Notes: generated from the sequence alone by a model not told the origin. Shown: positions 33,628 to 42,825, numbered from the stretch's first letter. The stretch: DNA of 64,000 bases from CAWALV01 sp963782965 (GCA_963782965.1 CAWALV010000002.1:1270894-1334893), one strand, 5' to 3'. Numbers and translations: made by a program.

Positions 33628-35922
33628 TTACGACGGCTGGAAGCCGCGCAACCGCAGGCTGTTGGTGACGACGAACACCGAGCTGAATGCCATCGCGGCG
33701 CCGGCGATGAGCGGGTTCAGCAGGCCGGCGGCCGCGAGCGGTAGCGCCGCGACGTTGTAGGCGAACGCCCAGAAGAGGTTGCCTTTGATCGTGGCAAGCG
33801 TGCGCCGCGACAGGCGGATCGCGTCGGCAGCGGCTCGCAGGTCGCCTGCGACGAGCGTGAGGTCGCTCGCCTCGATGGCGACGTCCGTGCCGGTGCCGAT
33901 CGCCAGGCCGAGGTCGGCCTGGGCGAGCGCGGCCGCGTCGTTCACGCCGTCGCCGACCATGGCCACGACCTTGCCGCTCGCCTGGAGCTGCTTGATCGCA
34001 TCGACCTTGCCGGCGGGCAGCACCTCGGCGCGAACGTCGTCGATGCCGACCTGGGCGGCGACCGCTCGGGCGGTGCGGTCGTTGTCGCCGGTCAACAGCA
34101 CCGGGGTCAGGCCCAGCCGGCGGAACATGGCGATCGCGCCGACGCTACTGGCCTTCGGGGCATCGGCCACGACGAGGACGCCACGCGCTTCGCCGTCCCA
34201 GCCGACGAGCACGGCCGTGCGGCCCGCGGCTTCCGCTCGTTCGCGCGCAAGGCTCAACTCGTCGGGAATGCGCGCGCGTTCGTCGGCGAACAGTTGCGGG
34301 CGGCCGACGAGTGCGGTTGCGCCATCGACGGTCCCGCGTACGCCGAGCCCTGCCGCGGCGCGAAACGTCTGGACGGCGGGCAGTGCTCCGACCTCCGCGG
34401 TTGCCGCGGTGGCAATGGCGCGGGCGATCGGATGCTCGGAGGCGTGCTCGAGCGCGCCCGCCACCCGCAAGAGGTCTCGCCGGTTCACGCCGGTCGCCGG
34501 TACGACGTCGAGCAGCGTCATGGTTCCGGTCGTCACGGTGCCCGTCTTGTCGAGCACGATCGTATCGACCCGGCGCGTGGACTCGAGGATCTGCGGGCCC
34601 TTGATCAGGATGCCCAGCTGGGCGCCCCGGCCGGTGCCGACCATGAGGGCGGTCGGTGTCGCGAGGCCGAGCGCGCACGGGCAGGCGATGATGAGCACGG
34701 CCACCGCGGCGCTGAACGCTTTCGTGGTACCCGCGCCGGTGGCCAGCCAGAACGTCAACGTCGCCAGCGACAACACGATCACGGTCGGCACGAAGACGGC
34801 AGCGACCCGGTCGGCCAGGCGCTGCACCGGGGCTTTGCCCACCTGCGCCTCGGTGACCAGCCGGGCGATCTGCGCGAGGGCAGTCTCCGACCCGACCCTG
34901 GTGGCGCGGACGACGAGCCTGCCGCCCGCGTTCACGGTGGCACCGGCGACGAGGTCACCCGGCCCGACCTCGACGGGCACCGATTCGCCGGTGAGCAGGC
35001 TCGCGTCGACCGCCGAGGTGCCCTCCTCGACCACGCCGTCCGTCGCGATCTTCTCCCCGGGCCGGACGACGAACTGGTCGCCGACGACGAGCGCGTCGAT
35101 CGGTTGTCGCACTTCGCTGCCGTCACGCAGCACGGCGACGTCCTTGGCGCCGAGTTCGAGCAGGGCGTGCAGGGCGGCCCCGGAACGGCGCTTCGCACGC
35201 GCTTCGAAGTAGCGCCCGAGCAGGATCAGCGTGGTGACGCCGGAAGCCACCTCGAGGTAGAGCTCGGCCCGCCGGTTTCCGGAGGCGAGCAGCTCGAAGG
35301 GCATCTTCATGCCCGGCTCGCCGGCACCGCCCCAAAACAGTGCCCACACCGACCAGCCGAATGCGGCGAGCACGCCGACCGAGATGAGGGTGTCCATCGT
35401 GGTGGCGCGATGCCGGGCGTTGATCGCGGCTGCGCGGTGGAACGGCCATGCGCCCCAGCTGACGACCGGGGCGGTCAAGGTGAAGGCGAGCCACTGCCAG
35501 AAGCGGAACTGCGCCGCCGGGACCATGGCCAGGACGACGACGGGTGCGGTCAAGAGCGCGCTGCCGATGAGACGCCGGCGCAGGCGTGCCGTTTCGTCGT
35601 CCGCGGTGTGGTCGGTGGCGCGCGGCTCTGCGCCGGTTGGCGCGGACGGCGTCGTCGGGCTGGTCGGGCGGGGGAGTCGTGCGGTGTAGCCGGTCGCTTC
35701 GACCGTGGAGATCAGGTCGGTGGCGGAGAGCTTCGCCGGGTCGAAGGAGACGGTTGCCGTCTCGGTCGCGAAGTTGACCGTCGCGCTGACGCCGTCCAGC
35801 CGATTGAGCTTCTTCTCGATTCGGGCGGCACACGATGCACAGGTCATCCCGCCGACAGCGAGGTCGACTCGTCGGGCGTCCTCGTCGGCACTGCCCGCAG
35901 CTGCGTGGATGTCGGTGCTCAT
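33628..35922 (-). CDS. copA: copper-exporting P1B-type ATPase
   Basis: Pumps Cu(I) out of the cytoplasm using ATP. The protein of about 764 residues has one N-terminal HMA domain (GGMTCASCAARIEKK, cysteines 28 and 31), then the membrane domain with the CPC motif in IACPCALGLATPTALM. Catalytic DKTGTVTTGTM, the HP motif SEHPIARAIA and the hinge GDGVNDAAALAQAD follow. ATG 35922 has AAGGAG just upstream; a start at 35937 lacks one and overlaps copZ. It is the third gene of a csoR-copZ-copA operon. Confidence 0.95.
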   Translation of the reverse strand: MSTDIHAAAGSADEDARRVDLAVGGMTCASCAARIEKKLNRLDGVSATVNFATETATVSFDPAKLSATDLISTVEATGYTARLPRPTSPTTPSAPTGAEPRATDHTADDETARLRRRLIGSALLTAPVVVLAMVPAAQFRFWQWLAFTLTAPVVSWGAWPFHRAAAINARHRATTMDTLISVGVLAAFGWSVWALFWGGAGEPGMKMPFELLASGNRRAELYLEVASGVTTLILLGRYFEARAKRRSGAALHALLELGAKDVAVLRDGSEVRQPIDALVVGDQFVVRPGEKIATDGVVEEGTSAVDASLLTGESVPVEVGPGDLVAGATVNAGGRLVVRATRVGSETALAQIARLVTEAQVGKAPVQRLADRVAAVFVPTVIVLSLATLTFWLATGAGTTKAFSAAVAVLIIACPCALGLATPTALMVGTGRGAQLGILIKGPQILESTRRVDTIVLDKTGTVTTGTMTLLDVVPATGVNRRDLLRVAGALEHASEHPIARAIATAATAEVGALPAVQTFRAAAGLGVRGTVDGATALVGRPQLFADERARIPDELSLARERAEAAGRTAVLVGWDGEARGVLVVADAPKASSVGAIAMFRRLGLTPVLLTGDNDRTARAVAAQVGIDDVRAEVLPAGKVDAIKQLQASGKVVAMVGDGVNDAAALAQADLGLAIGTGTDVAIEASDLTLVAGDLRAAADAIRLSRRTLATIKGNLFWAFAYNVAALPLAAAGLLNPLIAGAAMAFSSVFVVTNSLRLRGFQPS

Positions 35923-35933
35923 GGCTCCTTCCC

Positions 35934-36137
35934 TCATGCCACCACGGTGTAGCCGGCCTCGTCGATCGCGGCCCGCACGTCGTCGTCCGCAATGCCTTCG
36001 CCGGTGACGGTCACCGTGTTCGCGGCGAGATCGACGTCGACGCCCGAGACGCCGGCGACCTTGCTGACCTCACCGGTGATGGCATTCACGCAGTGCTCGC
36101 AGCTCATTCCCTCGACGGAGAAGACCTGTGTCGTCAT
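35934..36137 (-). CDS. copZ: copper chaperone (HMA domain)
   Basis: A 67-residue single HMA-domain protein with metal ligands C13 and C16 in GMSCEHC. It carries Cu(I) to CopA or CsoR in the cytoplasm. AAAGGGA precedes ATG 36137. It lies 46 bases downstream of csoR and 11 bases before copA's start. Confidence 0.93.
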   Translation of the reverse strand: MTTQVFSVEGMSCEHCVNAITGEVSKVAGVSGVDVDLAANTVTVTGEGIADDDVRAAIDEAGYTVVA

Positions 36138-36183
36138 GGGATATTCCCTTTCTCGCGTGCCGGTGTAGCGGTTGGCGCGGCTG

Positions 36184-36465
36184 TCAGGAGCGGACGAGCC
36201 GGCGGATCGCGTCAGCTGCTTCGGTGACTTTCTCGTGCGAGTCGGGACCGTTCGAGGCGATCGCCTCGTGTACGCAGTGATGCAGGTGGTCTTCGAGCAG
36301 GTTCAAGGCGACGGCCTCCAGCGCTTTGGTGGCAGCGGAGATCTGCGTCAGGACGTCGATGCAGTAGACGTCTTCCTCCACCATCCGCTCGAGCCCGCGC
36401 ACCTGGCCCTCGATGCGGCGCAACCGCTTGAGCACGGCGTCCCTGTTGTCGCTGTATCCGACCAT
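36184..36465 (-). CDS. csoR: CsoR copper-sensing repressor
   Basis: A 93-residue all-helical repressor. The Cu(I) ligands of CsoR are all present at the expected spacing: C35, H60 and C64 (VYCID; EDHLHHCVHE). AAGGAGG seven bases before ATG 36465 sets the start; the much longer open frame through 37881 is antisense to other genes. The operator palindrome lies 25 bases upstream, so the operon is self-repressed and released by copper. Confidence 0.95.
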   Translation of the reverse strand: MVGYSDNRDAVLKRLRRIEGQVRGLERMVEEDVYCIDVLTQISAATKALEAVALNLLEDHLHHCVHEAIASNGPDSHEKVTEAADAIRRLVRS

Positions 36466-36489
36466 CGGCCGACCTCCTTGGGCTTCACT

Positions 36490-36506
36490 ATACCCCTCTA
36501 GGGTAT
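36490..36506 (-). promoter_or_regulatory. CsoR operator
   Basis: ATACCCCTCTAGGGTAT, inverted repeat ATACCC / GGGTAT with a five-base centre, in the style of known CsoR sites (TATACCCC-GGGGTATA). It lies directly upstream of the csoR ribosome site. Confidence 0.85.
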
Positions 36507-36539
36507 GGCGACCGTGGGGTCCCGACGGTCGGGACAAGG

Positions 36540-37778
36540 TCAGGCCGAAGGTCCTACCGCCACCGGCTTGCGAAGCGCTTCGGTGATCAGGATCGCCAGC
36601 GCGAGCAACGCCACGACAGCCGTGAGCGCGTGCCGAACGCCGAAGTGGTTGCCGAGAAAGCCGATGAGCGGGGGGCCGCCCAGGAAGGCCGTGTACCCGA
36701 TCGAGGCGACCACGCTCACGCGTGCGGCGGCCCGAACGGGGTCGTCGGCTGCGGCGCTCATCCCCACCGGGAAACCGAGTGCGGTGCCCAGGCCCCACAG
36801 CAGCGCACCGAACATCGCGGTTGCGAGGGTGCCGGAGAACACCACCAGGACGAGGCCGATCGATGCGAGCAGCGCCGAGCCGCGCAATGCCGCCACGCGT
36901 CCGTAGCGATCGATCAGCGCCGGGCCGAACCAGCGGCCGGTCGTCATCGCCCCGACGAAGATCGCGAACGTCAGCGATCCGACCGCCGGTGCGGCGTGGT
37001 AGCCGTCGATCATCGCGATGCCGAGCCAGTCGTTGCCGGTGCCTTCGGTGAACGCCACGCACAGTACGAAGACGCCGATGAGCAGCGTGCGCGGTTCGGT
37101 CCACGCTCCGAGCGGATGCTGCCTGCGTTCGCCCGCCTGCGGCGCTGGTCGCGGCGCGGCGGGCAGGAAGGCACGGACGGCGAGCGGGACGGCGACACCC
37201 ACCGCGACCGCCACGGCGAGCAGATGCGCCGTGACACCGACGTGCACCGCGACCAGCAGCGAGCCGATCAGCGCGCCGGTGAACGTGCCGATGCTCCACC
37301 CCGCATGGAACCGGGGCATGATGGCCCGCCCGCTCTGCTGCTCGACGGCGGCGCCTTCGACGTTCATCGCGACGTCCCAGATGCCGTTGCCGAACCCGAA
37401 GAGGAACAGCCCGGCAGCCGTCGGGGCCACGCCGAACCGGTAGCCGATCGCCACCGCGCCGGCTCCCGCCGCCAGCACGAGCGACATGACAGCGACCGTT
37501 CGTGCCGCACCGAACCGGGTGACGACCATGCCGCTCAACGGCATGCCGATCACCGACCCGGCGGCCATCGCGAGCAGGACGAGGCCGAGCTCGGCGGGAT
37601 CGACGTGCAGGCGGTCGCGCACCTGGGGAATGCGCGACGCCCAGCTGGCGAAGGCGAAGCCGCTCGTGAAGAAGACGATGTAGACGGCGCGGGTGGCGTC
37701 GCGCAGCGTCGAGCCGGCCGCAGTCGCGGTCGCTTCCGCGGCCGGGGTCACGGTCGCCCGAGGTGATTCGCTGCCCAT
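36540..37778 (-). CDS. MFS transporter (FucP/YbjJ-like)
   Basis: A 412-residue, 12-helix MFS protein. ASRIPQVRDRL after helix 1 and GMPLSGMVVTRFG (MFS motif A-like) are present, as is NVEGAAVEQQSGRAIMPRFHAGWSIG, typical of the YbjJ-like subgroup. ATG 37778 has a GGAAGGG site upstream. It is the neighbour of the copper operon but separate from it, and divergent from the cupin gene. Substrate unknown. Confidence 0.8.
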   Translation of the reverse strand: MGSESPRATVTPAAEATATAAGSTLRDATRAVYIVFFTSGFAFASWASRIPQVRDRLHVDPAELGLVLLAMAAGSVIGMPLSGMVVTRFGAARTVAVMSLVLAAGAGAVAIGYRFGVAPTAAGLFLFGFGNGIWDVAMNVEGAAVEQQSGRAIMPRFHAGWSIGTFTGALIGSLLVAVHVGVTAHLLAVAVAVGVAVPLAVRAFLPAAPRPAPQAGERRQHPLGAWTEPRTLLIGVFVLCVAFTEGTGNDWLGIAMIDGYHAAPAVGSLTFAIFVGAMTTGRWFGPALIDRYGRVAALRGSALLASIGLVLVVFSGTLATAMFGALLWGLGTALGFPVGMSAAADDPVRAAARVSVVASIGYTAFLGGPPLIGFLGNHFGVRHALTAVVALLALAILITEALRKPVAVGPSA

Positions 37779-37898
37779 GTGCCCTTCCCGCCGAGGTCGA
37801 CGAGGGCAGCTTTTCATCCTCCCGGTGGCTCAGGCCGGGGCGGTGGCATCGGGTGGGTCGTCTGGGTGGCACCGTCGCCAACGGGGTAGCTCTTGTAC

Positions 37899-38291
37899 AT
37901 GAACTTCGACCACGACGATCAGACCGCAGGCGACATGCCCGAGCAGTACCGGCCGCACTTCCAGGGCGTCGCCCGCTTCCAGTTCTTCGAGAGTCCCTTC
38001 GAGCCGGGGCCGGCCGTGTTCGCCGTCCACTTCGATGCGGGGGCGCGCACCAAGCCGCATGTACACCACTCCGGCCAGGTGATGTACATCACCGACGGTG
38101 AGGGCATCGTCGCCGACAAGTCCGGACGCCGAGTCGTGCGGCCGGGTGACGTGGTCACCGTGGACCGCGACGAATGGCACTGGCACGGCGCCACGCCACA
38201 GACGCCGATGACCCACTTCACGGTGCAGATGCCCGGGTCGGACGACGTCGAGTGGGACGTCGACGGCGGAGACTGGGCGACCGGCTACTGA
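37899..38291 (+). CDS. small cupin-domain protein
   Basis: A 130-residue single cupin barrel. Cupin motif 1 appears as GARTKPHVHHSGQVMYITDGEG and motif 2 as RPGDVVTVDRDEWHWHG. The His/His/Gln-Glu/His ligands are present, so a metal is probably bound. GGGG at 37883-37886 better serves in-frame TTG 37893 than ATG 37899; the two differ by two residues. Function unknown; many such proteins are dioxygenases or small-molecule sensors. Confidence 0.8.
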   Translation: MNFDHDDQTAGDMPEQYRPHFQGVARFQFFESPFEPGPAVFAVHFDAGARTKPHVHHSGQVMYITDGEGIVADKSGRRVVRPGDVVTVDRDEWHWHGATPQTPMTHFTVQMPGSDDVEWDVDGGDWATGY

Positions 38292-38306
38292 GACGTCTCA
38301 CCGTGT

Positions 38307-38337
38307 AGGAATTTCGTCACCTAGGCCCGAAATTCCT
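38307..38337. terminator. bidirectional terminator-like stem-loop
   Basis: Perfect 10-base arms AGGAATTTCG and CGAAATTCCT around an 11-base loop, placed between the convergent cupin and GlsB-type genes. The AT content of the arms stands out from the surroundings. Confidence 0.65.
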
Positions 38338-38338
38338 T

Positions 38339-38370
38339 CATGCTGGCGGCAGCCCATGCTGGCGGCAGCC
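38339..38370. repeat. 16-bp perfect tandem duplication
   Basis: CATGCTGGCGGCAGCC occurs twice without spacer, immediately beyond the GlsB-type stop codon and right after the stem-loop. Confidence 0.9.
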
Positions 38371-38372
38371 GA

Positions 38373-38699
38373 TCAGTGCGGTAGGCGTCCCCTGCGCCGA
38401 CTGCGGGCGTACAGCGCGATCAGAGCGGCGGCGATGGCGATCTCGAGCAGCACCGTCAGGAACCGGCCGGTGTGGATGAGGTGCGAGCCGAAGAAGCCGC
38501 CGAGGATCGAACCGATCCAGCCGAGCAGCACGGTGCCGATGAGGCCGATGCTCTGCCGACCGGGCAGAGCCAGCCGGGCGAGCGCCCCGATGACCAAGCC
38601 GACGACGCCGACGCTGATCAGCGCCCACGCGGCCAAGCCGATGATCGGCAGCACGACGAAGAGGACGACGAACACGATCGCGAGCAGGATGAGGAACAC
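38373..38699 (-). CDS. GlsB/YeaQ/YmgE-family stress membrane protein
   Basis: A 108-residue protein with about four hydrophobic segments. The family core is IGLAAWALISVGVVGLVIGALARL and LIGTVLLGWIGSILGGFFG, with the GxLaRl and GxxGsxxGG patterns. These 'transglycosylase-associated' proteins are stress-induced in many bacteria; no enzyme activity is established. It is convergent with the cupin gene. Confidence 0.88.
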   Translation of the reverse strand: MFLILLAIVFVVLFVVLPIIGLAAWALISVGVVGLVIGALARLALPGRQSIGLIGTVLLGWIGSILGGFFGSHLIHTGRFLTVLLEIAIAAALIALYARSRRRGRLPH

Positions 38700-39158
38700 G
38701 GCGTCAGTCTACGCGCGACGTAGCGCTCATCGCGCTGCCGTCGAGCGCGGGATTCGACTGATTCGAGTGCCGGCGCCGGCCGCTGGCCGGCCCTGTGGTT
38801 CGCGAATGTGGACCGAAGAGCGCATACTGAGGCCAGCTCAGCTCTATCACTGGGCATGAGGTGGTGGCCTCGATGAGGCCCAAGATCCAAGCACTGCGAC
38901 TTCCTGGCCGTTCACCTCTCCATGTGGTCTCGGCCGCGGGTGCTCGACTCCCCGCAACTTCGCTCGACAAGCGGACGGCGACTGCTGAGCCGACGTCGTA
39001 CCTGCACGTTCCGCCGACGACTGCGCGCGCGGAACTTGCCGCGTTCGACGCGTGAGCCGCCGCTGCTGTCGACACCGCTTTGAGCGTGGAGACGAGCCCC
39101 ACTGAGGCGACGAACGCCCTAGTCGATTTTCGGATACCGCGAGTGAGGACGCCCGTCG
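38700..39158. other. 459-bp intergenic region
   Basis: Divergent region between the GlsB-type gene and the GT4 gene. It holds a short strong hairpin GCCGGCC-GCT-GGCCGGC (38775-38791). Small open frames exist (for example 38861-39055) but lack family motifs and a good ribosome site, so no gene is called. Confidence 0.6.
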
Positions 39159-40292
39159 ATGCCTGTCAACGTTGGATTCTTGAGCACGTATCCGCCGACC
39201 CAATGCGGGTTGGCCACTTTCACCGCCGCCTTACGCCGGCATCTGCCTGCAGCGGGAGATCGGGCGTTCGTCGTCCAGGTGCTCGACGACGCGCCCCTCG
39301 GGGCACGGCCGCCGGAGGTCATCGGTGACCTGGTCAACGACTCACCTGCGAGCGCGCGAGCGGCAGCCGATGCGCTGAACCATCTCGATGTCGTCATCGT
39401 TCAGCACGAGTACGGCATCTATGGCGGGCTGGACGGCCAGGACCTGCTGCCGCTGCTCGACCTCGTGGAGGTCCCGGTCATTGCGGTGTTGCACACGGTG
39501 CTTGCTCATCCGACTCGCCGACAGCGAGAAATCCTCGAGCGCGTCGTCGCGGCAGCCGTCGCGGTGGTGACCATGACGGAGACCGCCCGAGCTCGGCTCG
39601 TCTCCATCTACGGGGTTGAACCCGAGCGTGTGTCGGTGATTCCGCATGGCGCAGCCGATAACCGCGTGCCGCGGTTCCGGCCACCCTCGGGCCACCGCCC
39701 TCGGCTCCTCACCTGGGGATTGTTGGGGCCGGGCAAGGGTTTGGAGCATGCGATCGAGGCCGTCGCGTTGCTTCGACGTCGCGGCTGTGATGTGCACTAC
39801 CTCGTGGCCGGCCAGACACATCCGAAGGTGTTGCACCGCGACGGCGAGGCATATCGTCGCTCCCTGGTGGCTCGCGCATACGCCTGCGGCGTGGAGGATC
39901 TCGTCGAGTTCGACAACAGGTTCTTCGAGATCTCGGCCCTCAACCGCCTCATCGGTAGCGCCGATGTGGTCGTGTTGCCCTATGACTCCGACGAGCAAGT
40001 GACCTCCGGAGTGCTGATCGAAGCGGTGACTGCGGGGAAGCCTGTCGTCTCGACGGCCTTCCCTCACGCGATCGAACTCTTGAGCAGTGGTGCGGGCCAG
40101 CTCGTGCAGCGACGTGACGCGCACGCTTTGGCCGACGCCCTCATGAACGTGGTCACGAAGCCCGACATCGCGGCGCGGATGGCTCGCGAATCGACGCGCC
40201 TGGCGCCGGGGCTGTTGTGGCCGGCCGTCGCGGCGTCGTACCGCGATCTCATCGCAACGGTCGTGGCGACCACCGCCGGCGCTGTCGCGTGA
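39159..40292 (+). CDS. GT4-family glycosyltransferase (first gene of a GT4/GH130 set)
   Basis: Retaining GT-B glycosyltransferase of 377 residues. FLSTYPPTQCGLATFTAALRR at the N-terminus is typical of the GT4 group. VVIVQHEYGIYGG, TWGLLGPGKGLEHAI and VVLPYDSDEQVTSGVLIEAVTAGKPVV (donor-site ExxE region) follow. It overlaps the next gene by GTGA, and that gene overlaps a GH130 gene the same way. The set suggests synthesis and phosphorolytic turnover of a mannose-containing oligosaccharide; sugar and linkage are inferred from GH130 only. Confidence 0.82.
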   Translation: MPVNVGFLSTYPPTQCGLATFTAALRRHLPAAGDRAFVVQVLDDAPLGARPPEVIGDLVNDSPASARAAADALNHLDVVIVQHEYGIYGGLDGQDLLPLLDLVEVPVIAVLHTVLAHPTRRQREILERVVAAAVAVVTMTETARARLVSIYGVEPERVSVIPHGAADNRVPRFRPPSGHRPRLLTWGLLGPGKGLEHAIEAVALLRRRGCDVHYLVAGQTHPKVLHRDGEAYRRSLVARAYACGVEDLVEFDNRFFEISALNRLIGSADVVVLPYDSDEQVTSGVLIEAVTAGKPVVSTAFPHAIELLSSGAGQLVQRRDAHALADALMNVVTKPDIAARMARESTRLAPGLLWPAVAASYRDLIATVVATTAGAVA

Positions 40293-41314
40293 CGATCACC
40301 TGCATCCCGCCCGTGTCGTTTCGGCATCTGCTTCGCCTGACTGATGAGGTTGGGCTGCTCGAACACGCCGAGGGGATCGTGCCGCGTCACAACCACGGCT
40401 ATTGCGTGGACGACGTAGCACGCGGATTGGTCGCGGTCTGCAGAGAGCCTGCGCCGTCCGAAGAACTCATAACCCTCGCGCGGCGCTACCTCTTCTTCGT
40501 CGTCGCCGCCCAAGCCGCAGACGGCCGTTTCCACAACCGCCTGGGATACGACCGGCACTGGAAGGACCAGCCCACAACGCAGGACTGCTGGGGCCGTGCG
40601 CTGTGGGGGCTGGGCACCGCGGCCGCCACCGGGCCGACCGAAGGTGTGCGAAGTGAAGCACTCCAATGCTTCGAGCGCGGCCTGCAGGTGCGATCACTGT
40701 GGCCGCATGCGATGGCGTTCGCAGCACTCGGCGCGGCAGCGGTCCTCGACGTCGTTCCCGGGCATGCCGGCTCGCTGCAGCTCCTCGCCGACGTCGCCGA
40801 CGTCATCGGGGAGCCGTCGACCGACCCGAACTGGGTGTGGCCGTTGCCGCGGCTGACATATGCCAACGCGGCGATCGCGGAGGCGGTCATCTGTGCCGGG
40901 GCGAGCCTGCACGACTCCGCCATGCTCGACAGGGGCATCCGCATGCTGACCTGGCTCCTGGCGCGGGAGAGCCGTGACGGTCATCTCTCGGTCACACCCG
41001 TCGGGGGTCACCTGCCTGGCGACACCGGTCCGGGATTCGATCAGCAGCCGATCGAGGCCGCCGCCATGGCCGACGCTTGCCGGCGAGCCGCAGCGATCAC
41101 CGGTGATTCCCGATGGCTCGACGGCGTGGATTCCTGCGTGCAGTGGTTCCTCGGCGCGAACGACTCCCACATTCCCCTGCTCGATGAGCGGACGGGAGGC
41201 GGTTGCGACGGCCTCAGCGCCGCGACGCGCAACCGCAACCAGGGGGCCGAATCAACGATTGCCTCGATCTGGGCGATGCAGCACGGCCACGCGCTCGCGC
41301 TCGGCCGCGGGTGA
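40289..41314 (+). CDS. (alpha/alpha)6-barrel glycosidase/epimerase-like protein
   Basis: A 341-residue, soluble, helix-rich protein. EGIVPRHNHGYCVDDVARGLVAV, YDRHWKDQPTTQDCWGRALWGL, and AMADACRRAAAITGDSRWLDGV repeat the alternating-helix pattern of six-hairpin glycosidases. Conserved Asp (VDD), Trp/Gly (CWGRALWGLG) and the SAATRNRNQGAESTI end motif recur in proteins sitting between GT4 and GH130 genes. Actual activity unknown. GTG 40289 is fixed by the GTGA overlap. Confidence 0.65.
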   Translation: MTITCIPPVSFRHLLRLTDEVGLLEHAEGIVPRHNHGYCVDDVARGLVAVCREPAPSEELITLARRYLFFVVAAQAADGRFHNRLGYDRHWKDQPTTQDCWGRALWGLGTAAATGPTEGVRSEALQCFERGLQVRSLWPHAMAFAALGAAAVLDVVPGHAGSLQLLADVADVIGEPSTDPNWVWPLPRLTYANAAIAEAVICAGASLHDSAMLDRGIRMLTWLLARESRDGHLSVTPVGGHLPGDTGPGFDQQPIEAAAMADACRRAAAITGDSRWLDGVDSCVQWFLGANDSHIPLLDERTGGGCDGLSAATRNRNQGAESTIASIWAMQHGHALALGRG

Positions 41315-42825
41315 GCGCTTCACTCGCGTCGGCGCTGGCGGTGCGCACGACGACGCGTATCACGCCTGACCAGCGTCGGGTCGTTCCGCGCCTGTTCGTG
41401 CCGGGGCACGAGGCCCTGATCCACGGCGAATCGCGGGCGATGCCTGTCATCGAGCGGATTCTGGCGATGGACGACGACCAGGTTGCGCGCGCGGTCGAGC
41501 ACACCACCAGCCGTTACGCCGCACGGTATCGAGACTTCCGCGGGCTCTTGGAGAGGAACTACTCCCTCGTCGCCCACCGGCTGGGAGAGGGTGCGGCGCT
41601 ACCTCCAGATCGGCGGCTGCTGATCGGCGCCTACTTCACGAGTGAGTACGCGTTCGAGGCGGCCGCCTTGCTCAACCCGTCGCTGGTGGCCCATCCGAAC
41701 CAGACCGGAGTCGCTGATGGCGAGCTGCGGTTTGTCATGAGCTTGCGGGCGATCGGCGAGGGGCACGTGTCGTCGATCGAGTTCAGGACAGGCACGGTCA
41801 GCGCGCGAGCGCAGCTTCGCCTCGACGAGGTGTCTGACGTAGCTGGCGCGGGGCAGCAACGAGAAGTCGTCTATGACCGCGACCTATTGCGCGCCGTCCT
41901 CGTCGAGGAGGGCGAAGACGACGAGAACGCTCGTTTCGTCTGGGAGTCGCTGCCGGATCACTTCGACGGGACGAGCCTCCAGGTGGCGCTGGCGAAACTC
42001 GGCCGGCAACAAGCGACGCGACGCGGTTCGCACGAGTTCGTTGACAAGGTGAACCGCGCTGCTGCATGCAACTACGTGCTCGAGTTCGATCCGGCCAGCC
42101 CGCTGTCGGAACGCTTGCTCATGCCGTACGGGCCGGCGGAGACCAATGGGATGGAAGACGCACGCTTCGTGCGCTTCGTCGACGACGGCGTTGCTACCTA
42201 CTACGCGACGTACACCGCGTTCGACGGTTCGCACGTTGCTCCCCAGCTGATCGAGACACGAGACTTCGTGACGTTTCGGATGTCGCAACTCGCCGGCCCG
42301 TCGGCGAAGAACAAGGGACTCGCCCTCTTCCCGAGGAAGATCCACGGGCGCTATGCGGCGCTCTCGCGATGGGACCGGGAGAACAACACCGTCGGCTATT
42401 CCGATGACGGACGGCGGTGGGGCGCCGCGACCACGATCCAGCGGCCATCCCACACCTGGGATCTCGTCCAGCTCGGCAACTGCGGTTCTCCGATCGAGAC
42501 CCCGGCCGGTTGGCTGGTGCTGACCCACGGCGTGGGGCCGATGCGCGAATACGTCATCAGCGCCGTTCTGCTGGAGCTCGACGATCCTGCCGTCATGATC
42601 GGCGCACTCCAGGAGCCACTCATCGCACCACTCGACGACGAACGCGTCGGCTACGTGCCGAACGTGGTCTACTCGTGCGGCGCGTTGGTTCACGGCACCA
42701 CCCTCGTGTTGCCCTACGGGTGCAGCGATTCTTCGGTGCGTGTCGCCACCGTCCAAGTGCCGGAGCTCCTCGACGAGCTCCTTTCTCCTCGGGCCAGGGG
42801 TGCGGCGGTGTTGGCCGGGAAGTAG
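41311..42825 (+). CDS. GH130-family mannoside phosphorylase-like protein
   Basis: A 504-residue five-bladed beta-propeller protein with a helical N-terminal extension of about 200 residues. GPAETNGMEDARFVRF contains the GH130 catalytic Asp (EDxR), followed by YYATYTAFDG, KNKGLALFPRKIHGRYAALSR and NCGSPIETPAGWLVLTHGV. The family cleaves beta-mannosides (beta-1,2 or beta-1,4) with phosphate to give mannose 1-phosphate. GTG 41311 overlaps the upstream stop (GTGA). Linkage specificity is not predictable here. Confidence 0.85.
   Translation: MSASLASALAVRTTTRITPDQRRVVPRLFVPGHEALIHGESRAMPVIERILAMDDDQVARAVEHTTSRYAARYRDFRGLLERNYSLVAHRLGEGAALPPDRRLLIGAYFTSEYAFEAAALLNPSLVAHPNQTGVADGELRFVMSLRAIGEGHVSSIEFRTGTVSARAQLRLDEVSDVAGAGQQREVVYDRDLLRAVLVEEGEDDENARFVWESLPDHFDGTSLQVALAKLGRQQATRRGSHEFVDKVNRAAACNYVLEFDPASPLSERLLMPYGPAETNGMEDARFVRFVDDGVATYYATYTAFDGSHVAPQLIETRDFVTFRMSQLAGPSAKNKGLALFPRKIHGRYAALSRWDRENNTVGYSDDGRRWGAATTIQRPSHTWDLVQLGNCGSPIETPAGWLVLTHGVGPMREYVISAVLLELDDPAVMIGALQEPLIAPLDDERVGYVPNVVYSCGALVHGTTLVLPYGCSDSSVRVATVQVPELLDELLSPRARGAAVLAGK

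Noticed and set aside
34294..35952. 552-codon plus-strand frame
   Set aside because: Antisense to copA, which has every P-type ATPase motif.
38861..39055. 64-codon frame in the gap before the GT4 gene
   Set aside because: No ribosome site, no recognisable family and ordinary composition for non-coding GC-rich DNA.
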